This document shows positions 32,101 to 42,727 of a stretch of 64,000 nt of DNA, piece after piece. Below the pieces are notes generated by a model. The model saw only the letters and a list, made by a program, of their open reading frames with translations, was not told the origin of the DNA and made no database searches. The stretch is from assembly GCA_030248135.1 (NCBI GenBank), contig JASANC010005293.1, positions 1 through 64,000 of the forward strand, given 5' to 3'. The DNA is from Theristus sp. LFF4_11 (lineage: Eukaryota > Nematoda > Chromadorea > Monhysterida > Xyalidae). A program made the position numbers and the translations under genes. How positions within the stretch are numbered: position 1 is the stretch's first letter; the number at the start of each line of letters is the position of its first letter.

Positions 32101-35100
32101 ATGCTGGTCCAAGCGCGCCAACACCAAGGTCCGTCGATGTGGACTCTCGTCAAAAACACACTGCAAAGCATTTACCTCTGGGTGGCGAAATTGTTCCAAT
32201 GCATCTGTTTTGTCATACGCAGACAGAGTCGAAAGGTGTGTGTGTGTGACCTTGTTGTGTTCTGTCATCATCATCCATCGGAGTTCTTCGTTATTTTTAA
32301 AACGATCAATCCGATCAGCTTTCCCAAACAACGTCCCCTTTTTCCAGGTTCGTGGCTATCAAGTGATCACGTACGAGCTCGTGCCGTTGTCGCCGTTAAC
32401 TCGCGAACGTTTGTGTGAGTCGTGTTGTTTCGGATGTTTCGTTAACATGTTGCAAAGATTCACCCACCGTCACGTCACGGTGTGTTGATTGTATATTTTT
32501 TGAAAATTGGCGCAACATTTAGATCAAAATCTAAATTAACGTGCTCGTGCCGTGCTGGTGGTGGCCTGAAGATTCAGCGCACTGTTAACAAATAGAACAT
32601 TAGTGAGGTTCTCCACCACAACTCCACTCTACAGTTTGCACGATCACTAACAAACACACCAGCACACACGATGACGATATCATGCGGATGCGCGAGCGAG
32701 CGCAGCGAGCGGAGAGCGCATCACGCATAATATGAGCCGTTATACCCCAGCGCGCTTTTTTCAAAATTGCTCGCTGCCTCCAGCGAGCATAGTATAAGCC
32801 ACAAACTTGGTTCCGTGCACACGAAACGAACACCCAAAGTTGTGCTTGGAGCCGTGAAAATTTTTTTATCCGACTACTTTTCATACGCTGTAGACACGAA
32901 AAACCTATTCTGAAATTTATGTTACTTATTTTCCTTGGTATTTTTTTTCTGGTATGTAATCAACATGTGTTCGCCCTTTCAATTTTTACCTGCGACACTT
33001 TCGCAGTCGAACAAAAATGTTCCCTGGGGTAATTCCACCCGGAGATTTTGAAAATTGGGTTAATTTTTTACCCAGACCCTGTTTTTGGGTAAAAAATTGG
33101 GCATTTTTAATTGTTGGGAGGGTTTTCACCTGGTTTTAAGTGTTCGCCCTTTCAATTTTTAGCTGGGACACTTTCACAGTTGAACAAAATTGTTTCCTAG
33201 GGTAATTTCATCCGTAGATTCTGAAAATTTAGTTTATTTTTTTGCCCGGGCATTTTTTTGGGGTCAAAATTGTGCATTTTTTAAAGTTGGTAGCATTTTG
33301 ACTGGGTATCAGTTTTTCACTCTTACAAATTTTGTCTGAGCTACGAAAAATAGGAGAAATGTTTAGTCCGTAGGAATTCAATGCGCTGATCACGGATTTT
33401 GGGTTAGTTTTCTTACGTGAGCAACTCTAGATGCTGAATCGTGACGATATCGGGCGAATCGGCCGTGGAAATCGGCGAAATCGGTCCAGGAACGAAAAAC
33501 AAGAAAAGAGTGTTTTCCAGGGTAATTCAATGCGCTGATCACGAATTTTGGGTTAGTTTTCACACGTGAGCAACTCTAGATGCTGAATCGTGACGATTTC
33601 GGGCGAATCGGCCGTGGAAGTTGGCGAAATCGGTCCAGGAACGAAAAAGAAGAAAAGGGTGTTTTCCAGGGTAATTCAATGCGCTGATCACGAATTTTGG
33701 GTTAGTTTTCTTACGTGAGCAACTCTAGATGCTGAATCGTGACGATTTCGGGCGAATCGGCCGTGGAAGTTGGCGAAATCGGTCCAGGAACGAAAAACAA
33801 GAAAAGGGTGTTTTCCAGGGTAATTCAATGCGCTGATCACGAATTTTGGGTTAGTTTTTTTACGTGAGCAACTCTAGATGCTGAATCGTGACGATTTCGG
33901 GCGAATCGGCCGTGGAAGTTGGCGAAATCGGTCCAGAAACGAAAAACAAGAAAAGGTTGTTTTCCAGGGTAATTCAATGCGCTGATCACGAATTTTGGGT
34001 TAGTTTTCTTATGTGAGCAACTCTAGATGCTGAATCGTGACGATTTCGGGCGAATCGGCCGTGGAAGTTGGCGAAATCGGTCCAGAAGCAAAAAAAATCC
34101 CACAAGAAAAGGGTGTTTTCCAGAGTAATTCAATGCACTGATCCCGGATTTTGGGTTAGTTTTTTATGTGAGCAACTCTAGATACTGAATCGTGACGATT
34201 TCGGGCGAATCGGCCGTGGAAGTTGGCGAAATCGGTCCAGAAACGAAAAAGAAGAAAAGGGTGTTTTCCAGGGTAATTCAATGCGCTGATCACGAATTTT
34301 GGGTTAGTTTTCTTACGTGAGCAACTCTAGATGCTGAATCGTGACGATTTCGGGCGAATCGGCCGTGGAAGTTGGCGAAATCGGTCCAGGAACGAAAAAC
34401 AAGAAAAGGGTGTTTTCCAGGGTAATTCAATGCGCTGATCACGAAATTTGGGTTAGTTTTTTTACGTGAGCAACTCTAGATGCTGAATCGTGACGATTTC
34501 GGGCGAATCGGCCGTGGAAGTTGGCGAAATCGGTCCAGGAACGAAAAACAAGAAAAGGATGTTTTCCAGGGTAATTCAATGCGCTGATCACGAATTTTGG
34601 GTTAGTTTTCTTACGTGAGCAACTCTAGATGCTGAATCGTAACGATTTCGAGCGAATCGGCCGTGGAAATTGGCGAAATCGGTCCAGGAACGAAAACAAG
34701 AAAATGGTGTTTCCCAGGGTAATTCAATGCGCTGATCACGAAATTTGGGTTAGTTTTTTTACGTGAGCAACTCTAGATGCTGAATCGTGACGATTTCGGG
34801 CGAATCGGCCGTGGAAGTTGGCGAAATCGGTCCAGGAACGAAAAACAAGAAAAGGGTGTTTTCCAGGGTAATTCAATGCGCTGATCACGAATTTTGGGTT
34901 AGTTTTCTTACGTGAGCAACTCTAGATGCTGAATCGTGACGATTTCGGGCGAATCGGCCGTGGAAGTTGGCGAAATCGGTCCAGAAACGAAAAACCAGAA
35001 AAGGGTGTTTTTCAGGGTAATTCAATGCACTGATCCCGGATTTTGGGTTAGTTTCTTATGTGAGCAACTCTAGATACTGAATCGTGACGATTTCGGGCGA

Positions 35101-38100
35101 ATCGGCCGTGGAAGTTGGCGAAATCGGTCCCAAAACGAAAAACAAGAAAAGTGTGTTTCCCAGGGTAATTCAATGCGCTGATCACGGATTTTGGGTTAGT
35201 TTTTTATGTGAGCAACTCTAGATACTGAATCGTGACGATTTCGGGCGAACCGCCGTGGAAATTAGCGAAATCGGTCCAAATACAAAAAACTGTGTTGTCC
35301 ATGGTAATTCATTGCGCCGATCACGGCTTTTGGGTCAGTTTTCTTATGTGAGCAATTCTAGATACTGAATCGTGACGATGTCGGGCAAATCGGCCGTAGA
35401 AATAGCATAGGCGAAATCGGCCCAAAAAACGAAAAATGAAAACCCTGAGGTATCCGGGGTTTAGAAGAATGTGTGACCAACGAGATGTGAATTTGGTTCG
35501 ACCTTCGGGACTTATTTAAAAGTCAGAATATTATCTAAAAATGCGGGAGACGCATATAAAAGGAGGAATATGGCTTTGTGTAAGCAGTGAGAGACTTGGC
35601 TCGACAACTCTTTTCAAGTCTCTGATGTGGTACACACGGATACAAGTACATAAAAGCCATATTTTTGCGCCGTTTATTCACTATTTCGGTTGCACATGTA
35701 CTTTGTAGACAATTAAAACTTCAACATTTGCGGTATTTCGGGCATTTAGCGACCACTAAAACCACTAAAATAACGATCAGACTTCAGATCGCTGATACTG
35801 GTTTGCCCAGAACAAAGTGTATCGCAGAGGCATTAGGGAACGCCAGGTCTCCTTCTGTGGCAAAGGCAACGACTCACGGGACAGACAGTTTTGCCACTTG
35901 AGTTTGGTAAAAAGGCTGAAAATCAACGGAAGACAACACCTTTTTGTCACTGGTGCTGGTGTGTACACAGCGATGCGTACGTTAGCAACGATAAAACCAC
36001 ATGAAACAATGTTTTGCAGTCTCTGATTTTTCTGTTTTTGCACAGAATTTACAGATTGTTGATTTACAGAAGTTCTGCACAGAATTTGCACAGAATTTCG
36101 CACATGATGTGATTTCGAACTAAACTGGAAAGGACAGTGAAAAATAATTTTAAAACTGTTTTACACTTTTCAGTAAAACAAACGCGGCGCAAAAATATAG
36201 CTTTTATGTACTTGTATCCGTGTGTACCACATCAGAGACTTGAAAAGAGTTGTCGAGCCAAGTCTCTCACTGCTTACACAAAGCCATATTCCTCCTTTTA
36301 TATGCGTCTCCCGCATTTTTAGATAATCGGATGTTCAGGGCGTTTTGTCGTTAATTATTCTTCTTGTCATCGTAATGTCATCATAATTCAACTTATTCTT
36401 TCTTGGGGAGAGAAATTTTTTCTTTCAATGGGGGGGGGTTTGAAAAAAAAAAACATTATATCGATTTATCTTTTTTTCTTCCCTCTGACAAACTGGATAA
36501 CAATTCTTTTTTTATTTTAACTTTATTTTGTTTTGTTTTTTTTTCTTTTTCCGGTGTTACATTACCCCATACCCCTTTCGTTTTTTAACCCACAAACGGG
36601 CGCGTTTTTTTTTTTTTGTTTGGGGGGGGGGGGCGGGGGTTTTTTTTTTATTTTTTTTTTTTTTTATTTATTTGTTGACATAATTTTTTACCAAATTAAT
36701 TATTTTAAGGTTATTTTAGAGGATTTTCTTGAGGATGATGTAGTACCGCGATACTTTTGCAGATTGAACTTTTGCATTGTTTTTTGTTCTTCAGGTTAGT
36801 CAATGGTTCGAGCTGGTGATCTTCACGGCGAGCATGGAGATTTACGGCACGGCAGTCGCCGACAAACTCGACAAGGGCGTCGGCATGCTGCCGAGGCGCT
36901 ATTTCAGACAGGTCCGGCTTTTTATTTGTGCGTGATTAGGCGTTTTTCTAGTTTTAAACATCGATTTAACTCGTGTCTCTTTGGAAAAGCAGTTTTTTGA
37001 CAACGACAACAACAATTCGGCGGTTAGTTTACTTTTTGGTTGTCGATCTCTCAACAAATCTCGTTCGCTGATTGTTTAAAAGCGGATTTCATTGTTTTGA
37101 AAGATTTTTTGTTTATTGCTTTTATCGTTTCTTTTGGTTCTGACTCTGAGACTCAATGCGCGCATCGGAAAACAGTTTTCTGCTTGCCTGACGCTGGAAT
37201 TCAAAATTGGTGAAGCAACCGTGAGTACCCGATGTGCGGTTGAATTACCAGGGCCGTTTTGAATTGCTTTGTTAAGCATGAAATGAACTTTCATTTCACG
37301 TTTGCAAACGCATTCAGTCACAGCACCAAAAGAAAAGACTCGAATAAAAAACACCTCAATGTTGTTGTTTTTGCTGTTCAGCACTGCACGATGGATTACG
37401 GCGGCTACACCAAAGATTTGACTGCAATCGATCCAGATCTCAGTTCAGTTTGCATTCTCGACAATTCCCCGGCCGCCTACAGAAAGTTTCCTGGTGGGTG
37501 TCGTTTTTTCTCAGTTTTCGTCAGTTTTTCGTTGATTCATTCGTTTTTCTTTTCTTTTTTTGATTGGTCGCGTTTTGAACTGATATTCACTGAATGGCTG
37601 ACACAATAGACAGCGTGTCTCCTTACCAACAACGCGTTTATTCAGAGTTCTTTAGTTCTGAAGCATTTGAATTCACAAATACTGAATATTTCTCGGACGC
37701 ATTATCGCTGTGGTGTGGGCTACCGAGGAGCGCAGCCGCGAGAATTCTTTGTTGTGGCAGTAAGATCGCGGCACCGGTTTGCCGACTGTGCACTATTTTG
37801 AGGACTATGTGGATGTGTCACCACCACGGCATAGGCTTCCACCTACCTATCATAATCTTTCTGTCAGGAAGTGTCTGTCGACATGGGCTTCCTAGAAAGG
37901 TGTCTGTGTCTGTGATAGACTCCCTGCGAAATGAATTTTTTCCCTCGAGCCGACACAGCCGATTCGGATACGGATCGCAAACGTTTCTTGCGAGCTTCGC
38001 ACTGCAGTTCCCCACACGGTCGTACGCACACGAGTAGGGTTGGCACAGGAAAAAAACCGGTTTCTTTTCCGTTTTAAAACCGGTTTTTTTCCAGTTTTTT

Positions 38101-41100
38101 TCTTGAAAAAATAAAGAACCGGTTTTTTACCTTAAAAAATTTCAAACTTCGTGGTCGAAAATCACAACTCTTCGTTTGATTGATAAAATGTAAAATTATA
38201 TTTTTGAAAAAACGGTGCAGTGAACTGTGTCAAACTGAACTGGTGAAGCATCATTTTGCAGAAGCTTTTGTGTCAAGGGTCAAGTGAAATACGATGAAGT
38301 CAAGGTGAGTGCTAAACCAAGTGCATATGCAGACTGACTGACGATGTTGTCGATTTGCAAAGGGTAACTGATGAAATGTTATTTTTCAAACGCAATCCGC
38401 CACCGGTTTCACTTTGCAGTTCTGCAAATCTCGCCCCCTAATCGGGGTCAGCTATCCGGTCTCCTTGCAACCGTCCCTCCCCGCTCCCCACACCTACACG
38501 GTCACTGCCCAGTCTTTGTTTTCAATTTATTGAACGTGCTGCCCTGGAAACCAATAAAAGCGAAATTAATTTGATTTGAAACAAAAAATTGGGTAGCATT
38601 TGGTGGCAAAAATAGCATATTGGGTCGGTTGTATGCCCGAAAACAGCATTTTACGCTGCTCAAAATCACTAATTTTTATGTATTTCCTATTTTGAGTTCA
38701 AGATGCCAAGTTCTGAAAAGTTTAGGAAGTGGGAAGCATTCGGTTTTTTATGGTTTTAAAACAGTTTTAAGATAGGCTTTTTGAGTCGACCGACCCGGCC
38801 TCCACACCTCTAGGCACAATTTCAAAAAAGTTTTTAAATTGAGTCAAATTTAGGACCAATCGAACCGCCTTGATGCCCTGAGTTCGAAAATCATATTTTT
38901 ATCTTAATCTAAGCCTTCTTTATGCTTCAAAATTAGGAAAAACCTAATTTTCGACCCTTTTGTAGTAAAACTGCTCTAGCTCGCTTCTGCTTGAAGCTAT
39001 TAACAAAAATCAAACACCAATCGATTTCCCTTGTGCTCGCGCATATTTTTCGTTTTTATACTATGGGTTGAAAATGTTTTTTTTATGTTTTGTATTTTAA
39101 AAAAACTGCAGAGGTTGGTGGTTTTTTACGTTTTTCGGTACTTTAGAAACGTTTGTGGGGTATAGTTGCTAAGTAATTCTGAAAGATCTACGAAAAATGT
39201 ATATCCATGTAAAATTTCAGCTTCATAAAGCGTCGCCGGGAGTCACACCATACAAAACAAAATGGCTTGTCGCATGCGTTTTTGGTACATGTGCCGCATG
39301 CATACTGTACATGCGCGCACACACACAGTCACAGTGCACGCAAGCAGTGTGTGCGAAAACTGCGCTTGCAAGTTGTTTGTTGTTCGCTTTGCACAATCAC
39401 GATGTAGCGCGTAAATTGCGCTTGCAAGTTGTTTGCTGTTCGCTTTGCACAATCACGATGTAGCGCGTAAACTGCGCTTGCAAGTTGTTTGTTGTTCGCT
39501 TTGCACAATCACGATGTAGCGCGTAAACTGCGCTTGCAAGTTGTTTGTTGTTCACATTGCACAATCACGATGTAGCGCGTAAACTGCGCTTGCAAGTTGT
39601 TTGTTGTTCACATTGCACAATCACGATGTAGCGCGTAAATTGCGCTTGCAAGTTGTTTGCTGTTCGCTTTGCACAATCACGATGTAGCGCGTAAACTGCG
39701 CTTGCAAGTAGTTTGTTGTTCGCTTTGCACAATCACGATGTAGCGCGTAAACTGCGCTTGCAAGTTGTTTGTTGTTCACTTTGTTGGGGGTGCACTATTG
39801 TAGAAAATTTTCTGGGGGGTGCACACCCCCCCACCCCACCCATGATATTTTTTCGCTTAAATTTTGAAGGGAAAACGCTAAATTTTGCGGCAAAATTACA
39901 ATGAAGAATGTCAAGTTATCATATATTCAGCTTATATTATGGACTTTATAGACAAAAAAATCATGATTTTTAAGCAAAAGTTCATGATTTTTGGATGGTC
40001 CGAGAAAATTTTTGGGGGTTGTCACTGTAACTTAAGGTCCATGTGAGGGGGGGGGGTGGGTGGGGTGTCAAGCAAATTTCGAAAGGAGTGTGGATGGTCC
40101 AGTGTTCAGGTTTTAAGGTTTGGTGTCGCGTGACCCCACCCCCCACGCGGAGGTCTCGGGTGCTCTAGGGGGGAGGGGGTGTACGTACCCCCCCCCACCC
40201 CCACGTCTTCGGTACTGAACCCGTGGGCCCTACTTTCAGACGTACCGTATTACCTCTAATAAACCCCCATGGGGGTTTATTTCTTTAGCGACATCTGGGG
40301 GTGGGTGTTTATTTTGGGGGGGGGGTTCATTTTTTGGGGGGGGGGAGTTATTTGGAAACCATTTTTAGGGGTGGGCAAAATGGCAAAAATACCTTCCATG
40401 GCAGGAAGGAAGTCGCAGAAACTTCTACTTTTCACAGAGATTTCCTTTTGTAACAGCCTATTGTAATGAAATTACCATTAACTCATCCCTTTGGGCCCTT
40501 TGGTAGCACAATTTCACCAATGTCACTGCATTCAGCCACTGAATTCGCTGGGTATGTGTTTCAAACAGGTTTCTAATAAACCCCCATGGGGGTTTATTTT
40601 GGGGAGGGGATTATTTGGAAATTTGTCGAGGGGGTGGGGGTTTATTTTTTTGGGGGGGGGGTAATTTTGGGGGGGGGGGTTTAATAGAGGTAATACGGTA
40701 TGACTGTTTTCAAATTCAAATAACAAAAATTCTTCAAAATTTTGAATTTCAAAAAACCCATACACAGGATTACCCAGCAGAACGAGGGCTTTCATATGAG
40801 CCATCAATCAGCGCGCTGCGATGAAGTTTGAGCGGACCCATATTTTGAAGGAGTACCGAAAAAAGGACGGACGGACAAACACGGCACAATGAGAAGATTA
40901 AGACAACACAGCCACAGTCAAAAGATCGCGTAGTGACCGCACGCTAAATGAAAATGTCCGACTTTGTGTCCGATGTCCTACTCCTGTCCGCCGCGGTGTC
41001 CGGTCCCTGAACTCAAAGTTTCGGAAAAACGCTCGGGCAAGACCCCGACAGGAGGGGTATACATGTAATTGCGGCCATCTAAATGTGGCCTGAAAAGGCC

Positions 41101-42476
41101 TGAAGAGTTCCGGTCCGCTCATTATACTTTTGATACTTTTTGTTGAATGAAAGTTGCGATATTTTTATTTGAAGCTTCATTTGATCAACGTTGCACAAAA
41201 AGCGTGCACGCATGCGCATCTTTCTTTATTCGATGCGTATTTGAGTTGTTCTGTTGCGTTGCAACGAGACGCTACATCGTGATTGTGCAAAGCGAACAAC
41301 AAACAACTTGCAAGCGCAGTTTACGCGCTACATCGTGATTGTGCAAAGCGAACAACAAACAACTTGCAAGCGCAGTTTTCGCACACACTGCTTGCGTGCG
41401 CTGTGACTGTGTGTGTGCGCGCATGTACAGTATGCATGCGGCACATGTACCAAAAACGCATGCGACAAGCCATTTTGTTTTGTATGGTGTGACTCCCGGC
41501 GACGCTTTATGAAGCTGAAATTTCACATGGATATACATTTTTTCGTAGATCTTTCAGAATTACTTAGCAACTATACCCCACAAACGTTTCTAAAGTACCG
41601 AAAAACGTAAAAAACCACCAACCTCTGCAGTTTTTTAAAAATACAGAGCATGAAAAAACATTTTCAACCCATAGTATAGAAACGAAAAATGTGCGCGAGC
41701 ACAAGGGGAATCGATTGGTGTTTGATTTTTGTTAATAGCTTCAAGCAGAAGCGAGCTAGAGCAGTTTTACTACAAAAGGGTCGAAAATTAGGTTTTTCCT
41801 AATTTTGAAGCATAAAGAAGGCTTAGATTAAGATAAAAATATGATTTTCGAACTCAGGGCATCAAGGCGGTTCGATTGGTCCTAAATTTGACTGAATTTG
41901 AAAACTTTTTTGAAATTGTGCCTAAGGAGGGTCGGTATTGTGAAAAAGCCTATCTTAAAACGGGAAAGAAACCGGGTTTTTTACCTGGCAATATAAAAAA
42001 CCGGTTTTTTACCAACTCTACACACGAGTATAGTTCAAAAAGACATTTCAAGTTCTAAAAATTACGATTAATAAGAACGAAAAACGGGTCACTTTTGGTT
42101 TCACGACTCGTTGCGAAATTTCATGCTTGATTTCGCAGTTCAAAAGAGCGCGACTGACCCAGTCGTATTTCAGAGTTACTCGGGCCACTCCAACAATTTT
42201 GAATCGCTGCGGCAAGCACGAAAAAGTAGAACTACTTTCTCATATGTCCGCGCATTGAGTCGTAGAACGCAAGTAAGAAAAGAAAAGATCAATAATGGCG
42301 GCTTTGATGGATGGTTTGCTTTTGCAGAGAACGCAATCCCGATCAAGTCGTGGTTCAGTGATCCAACGGACACTTGTCTACTGAATCTGCTGCCGTTCCT
42401 GGACTGTCTCAGGTTTACGAATGACGTTCGCTCCGTTCTGTGTCGCAATCTGCACGCGCAACATCCAGCCTGGTGA
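32101..42476 (+). CDS. CTDNEP1: CTDNEP1 (Dullard) nuclear-envelope phosphatase, catalytic exon not found
   Basis: The exons found are 32,101-32,235, 32,348-32,414, 36,795-36,911, 37,382-37,493 and 42,328-42,476. Exon 1 encodes the hydrophobic N-terminal anchor and an RRQ motif. Exon 2 gives [16 protein letters not shown], matching the conserved segment before the catalytic domain. The later exons give [48 protein letters not shown] and [14 protein letters not shown], all close to animal CTDNEP1, a Ser/Thr phosphatase of the nuclear envelope and ER that acts on lipin in lipid synthesis. The segment of about 63 residues that should lie between exons 2 and 4, with the DLDET nucleophile motif and HKRPHVDFFLE, is not in 32,415-36,794. 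The flanking phases (1, then 0) show an exon of 2+3n nt is expected there. That interval is occupied by the right inverted arm, so the exon is either lost or missing from the assembly. An hAT-like element fills the last intron. Confidence 0.8.
32667..33340 (-). repeat. Inner part of the right arm (inverted copy of 19,990-20,743)
   Basis: Reverse-complement match to the left arm: the end segment 32,667-32,945 and the 173-bp repeats from about 32,970. It lies within the CTDNEP1 intron that should contain the catalytic exon. Confidence 0.75.
33370..35470 (-). repeat. 149-bp satellite, right arm (about 14 units, inverted)
   Basis: Same unit as 18,050-19,880 in reverse complement (GCTGAATCGTGACGATTTCG recurs every 149 bp from 33,438). 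It has about two more units than the left arm. The outermost units are diverged in the same way as on the left. Confidence 0.9.
35527..36326 (+). mobile_element. Palindromic P element, right copy
   Basis: Starts ATTATCTAAAAATGCG and closes with its complement at 36,326; inverted ends of about 125 bp. The interior matches the left P element in direct orientation even though the adjacent satellite is inverted. It lacks the 250-bp insertion of the left copy. Confidence 0.75.
36327..36794. other. Low-complexity T/G-rich stretch in a CTDNEP1 intron
   Basis: Long T, A and G homopolymers (36,420-36,680) followed by AT-rich sequence up to the acceptor TCTTCAG at 36,794. I searched it for the missing CTDNEP1 exon and found none. 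Confidence 0.6.
37131..37332. mobile_element. MITE with TTTTGG...GACTCAATGC ends (copy 2)
   Basis: About 200 bp in the CTDNEP1 intron between 36,911 and 37,382. Left GAGACTCAATGCGCGCAT, right CGCATTCAGTCACAGCACC, both preceded or followed by the TTTTGG end. Confidence 0.6.
39362..39780 (+). repeat. 56-bp tandem array
   Basis: About 7-8 units of GCGCTTGCAAGTTGTTTG followed by GCACAATCACGATGTAGCG; successive starts at 39,362, 39,418 and 39,474. It belongs to the left arm of the hAT-like element. Confidence 0.85.
40245..40698. mobile_element. MITE with CCGTATTACC ends, TA duplication (copy 1)
   Basis: 454 bp. CCGTATTACC at the left and GGTAATACGG at the right, flanked by TA. Inner subterminal blocks AATAAACCCCCATGGGGG and long G runs occur on both sides. 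The core contains CATTAACTCATCCCTTTGGG and GCCACTGAATTCGCTGGG. Copies are at 62,824-63,271 and 60,394-60,563 (half). Confidence 0.85.
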
Positions 42477-42686
42477 ACTGAAGTGAACTCCTAGTCTGAA
42501 AGCGGTACACAATTGTTTTCAACACAGTCATGTTGGCATAATCACCACAGCAGCAACACGCACACATAGCGTCAGGAGGAAAATCCGGATTTTTTTTAAA
42601 TTAACAAATTTTAAGGAATGCTTTTTCAAACCGCCTAACCCAACGCACGCATAACGATATTACACCGGTAGTACGCGTGTCACCGT

Positions 42687-42727
<41 letters not shown>

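Larger units (their letters stand above)
38035..42020. mobile_element. hAT-like fold-back element, 3,986 bp, 8-bp duplication CACACGAG
   Basis: It starts TAGGGTTGGCACAGG and ends TACCAACTCTA, flanked by CACACGAG at 38,027-38,034 and 42,021-42,028. The inverted arms include AAAACCGG tracts at both ends and about 600 bp (38,820-39,416 against 41,272-41,925) of very high identity. The left arm carries a 56-bp tandem array of about eight units (39,362-39,780, CGCTTGCAAGTTGTTTG); the right arm has two units. The centre holds a C-tract region and a CCGTATTACC element (40,245-40,698). There is no transposase ORF, so it is non-autonomous. It lies in the last CTDNEP1 intron. Confidence 0.85.

Noticed and set aside
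36715..36760. A short GATTTTCTTGAG reading DFLE, recalling the DFFLE of the missing CTDNEP1 exon
   Set aside because: The surrounding codons do not match CTDNEP1, and a short isolated match in AT-rich sequence is expected by chance.
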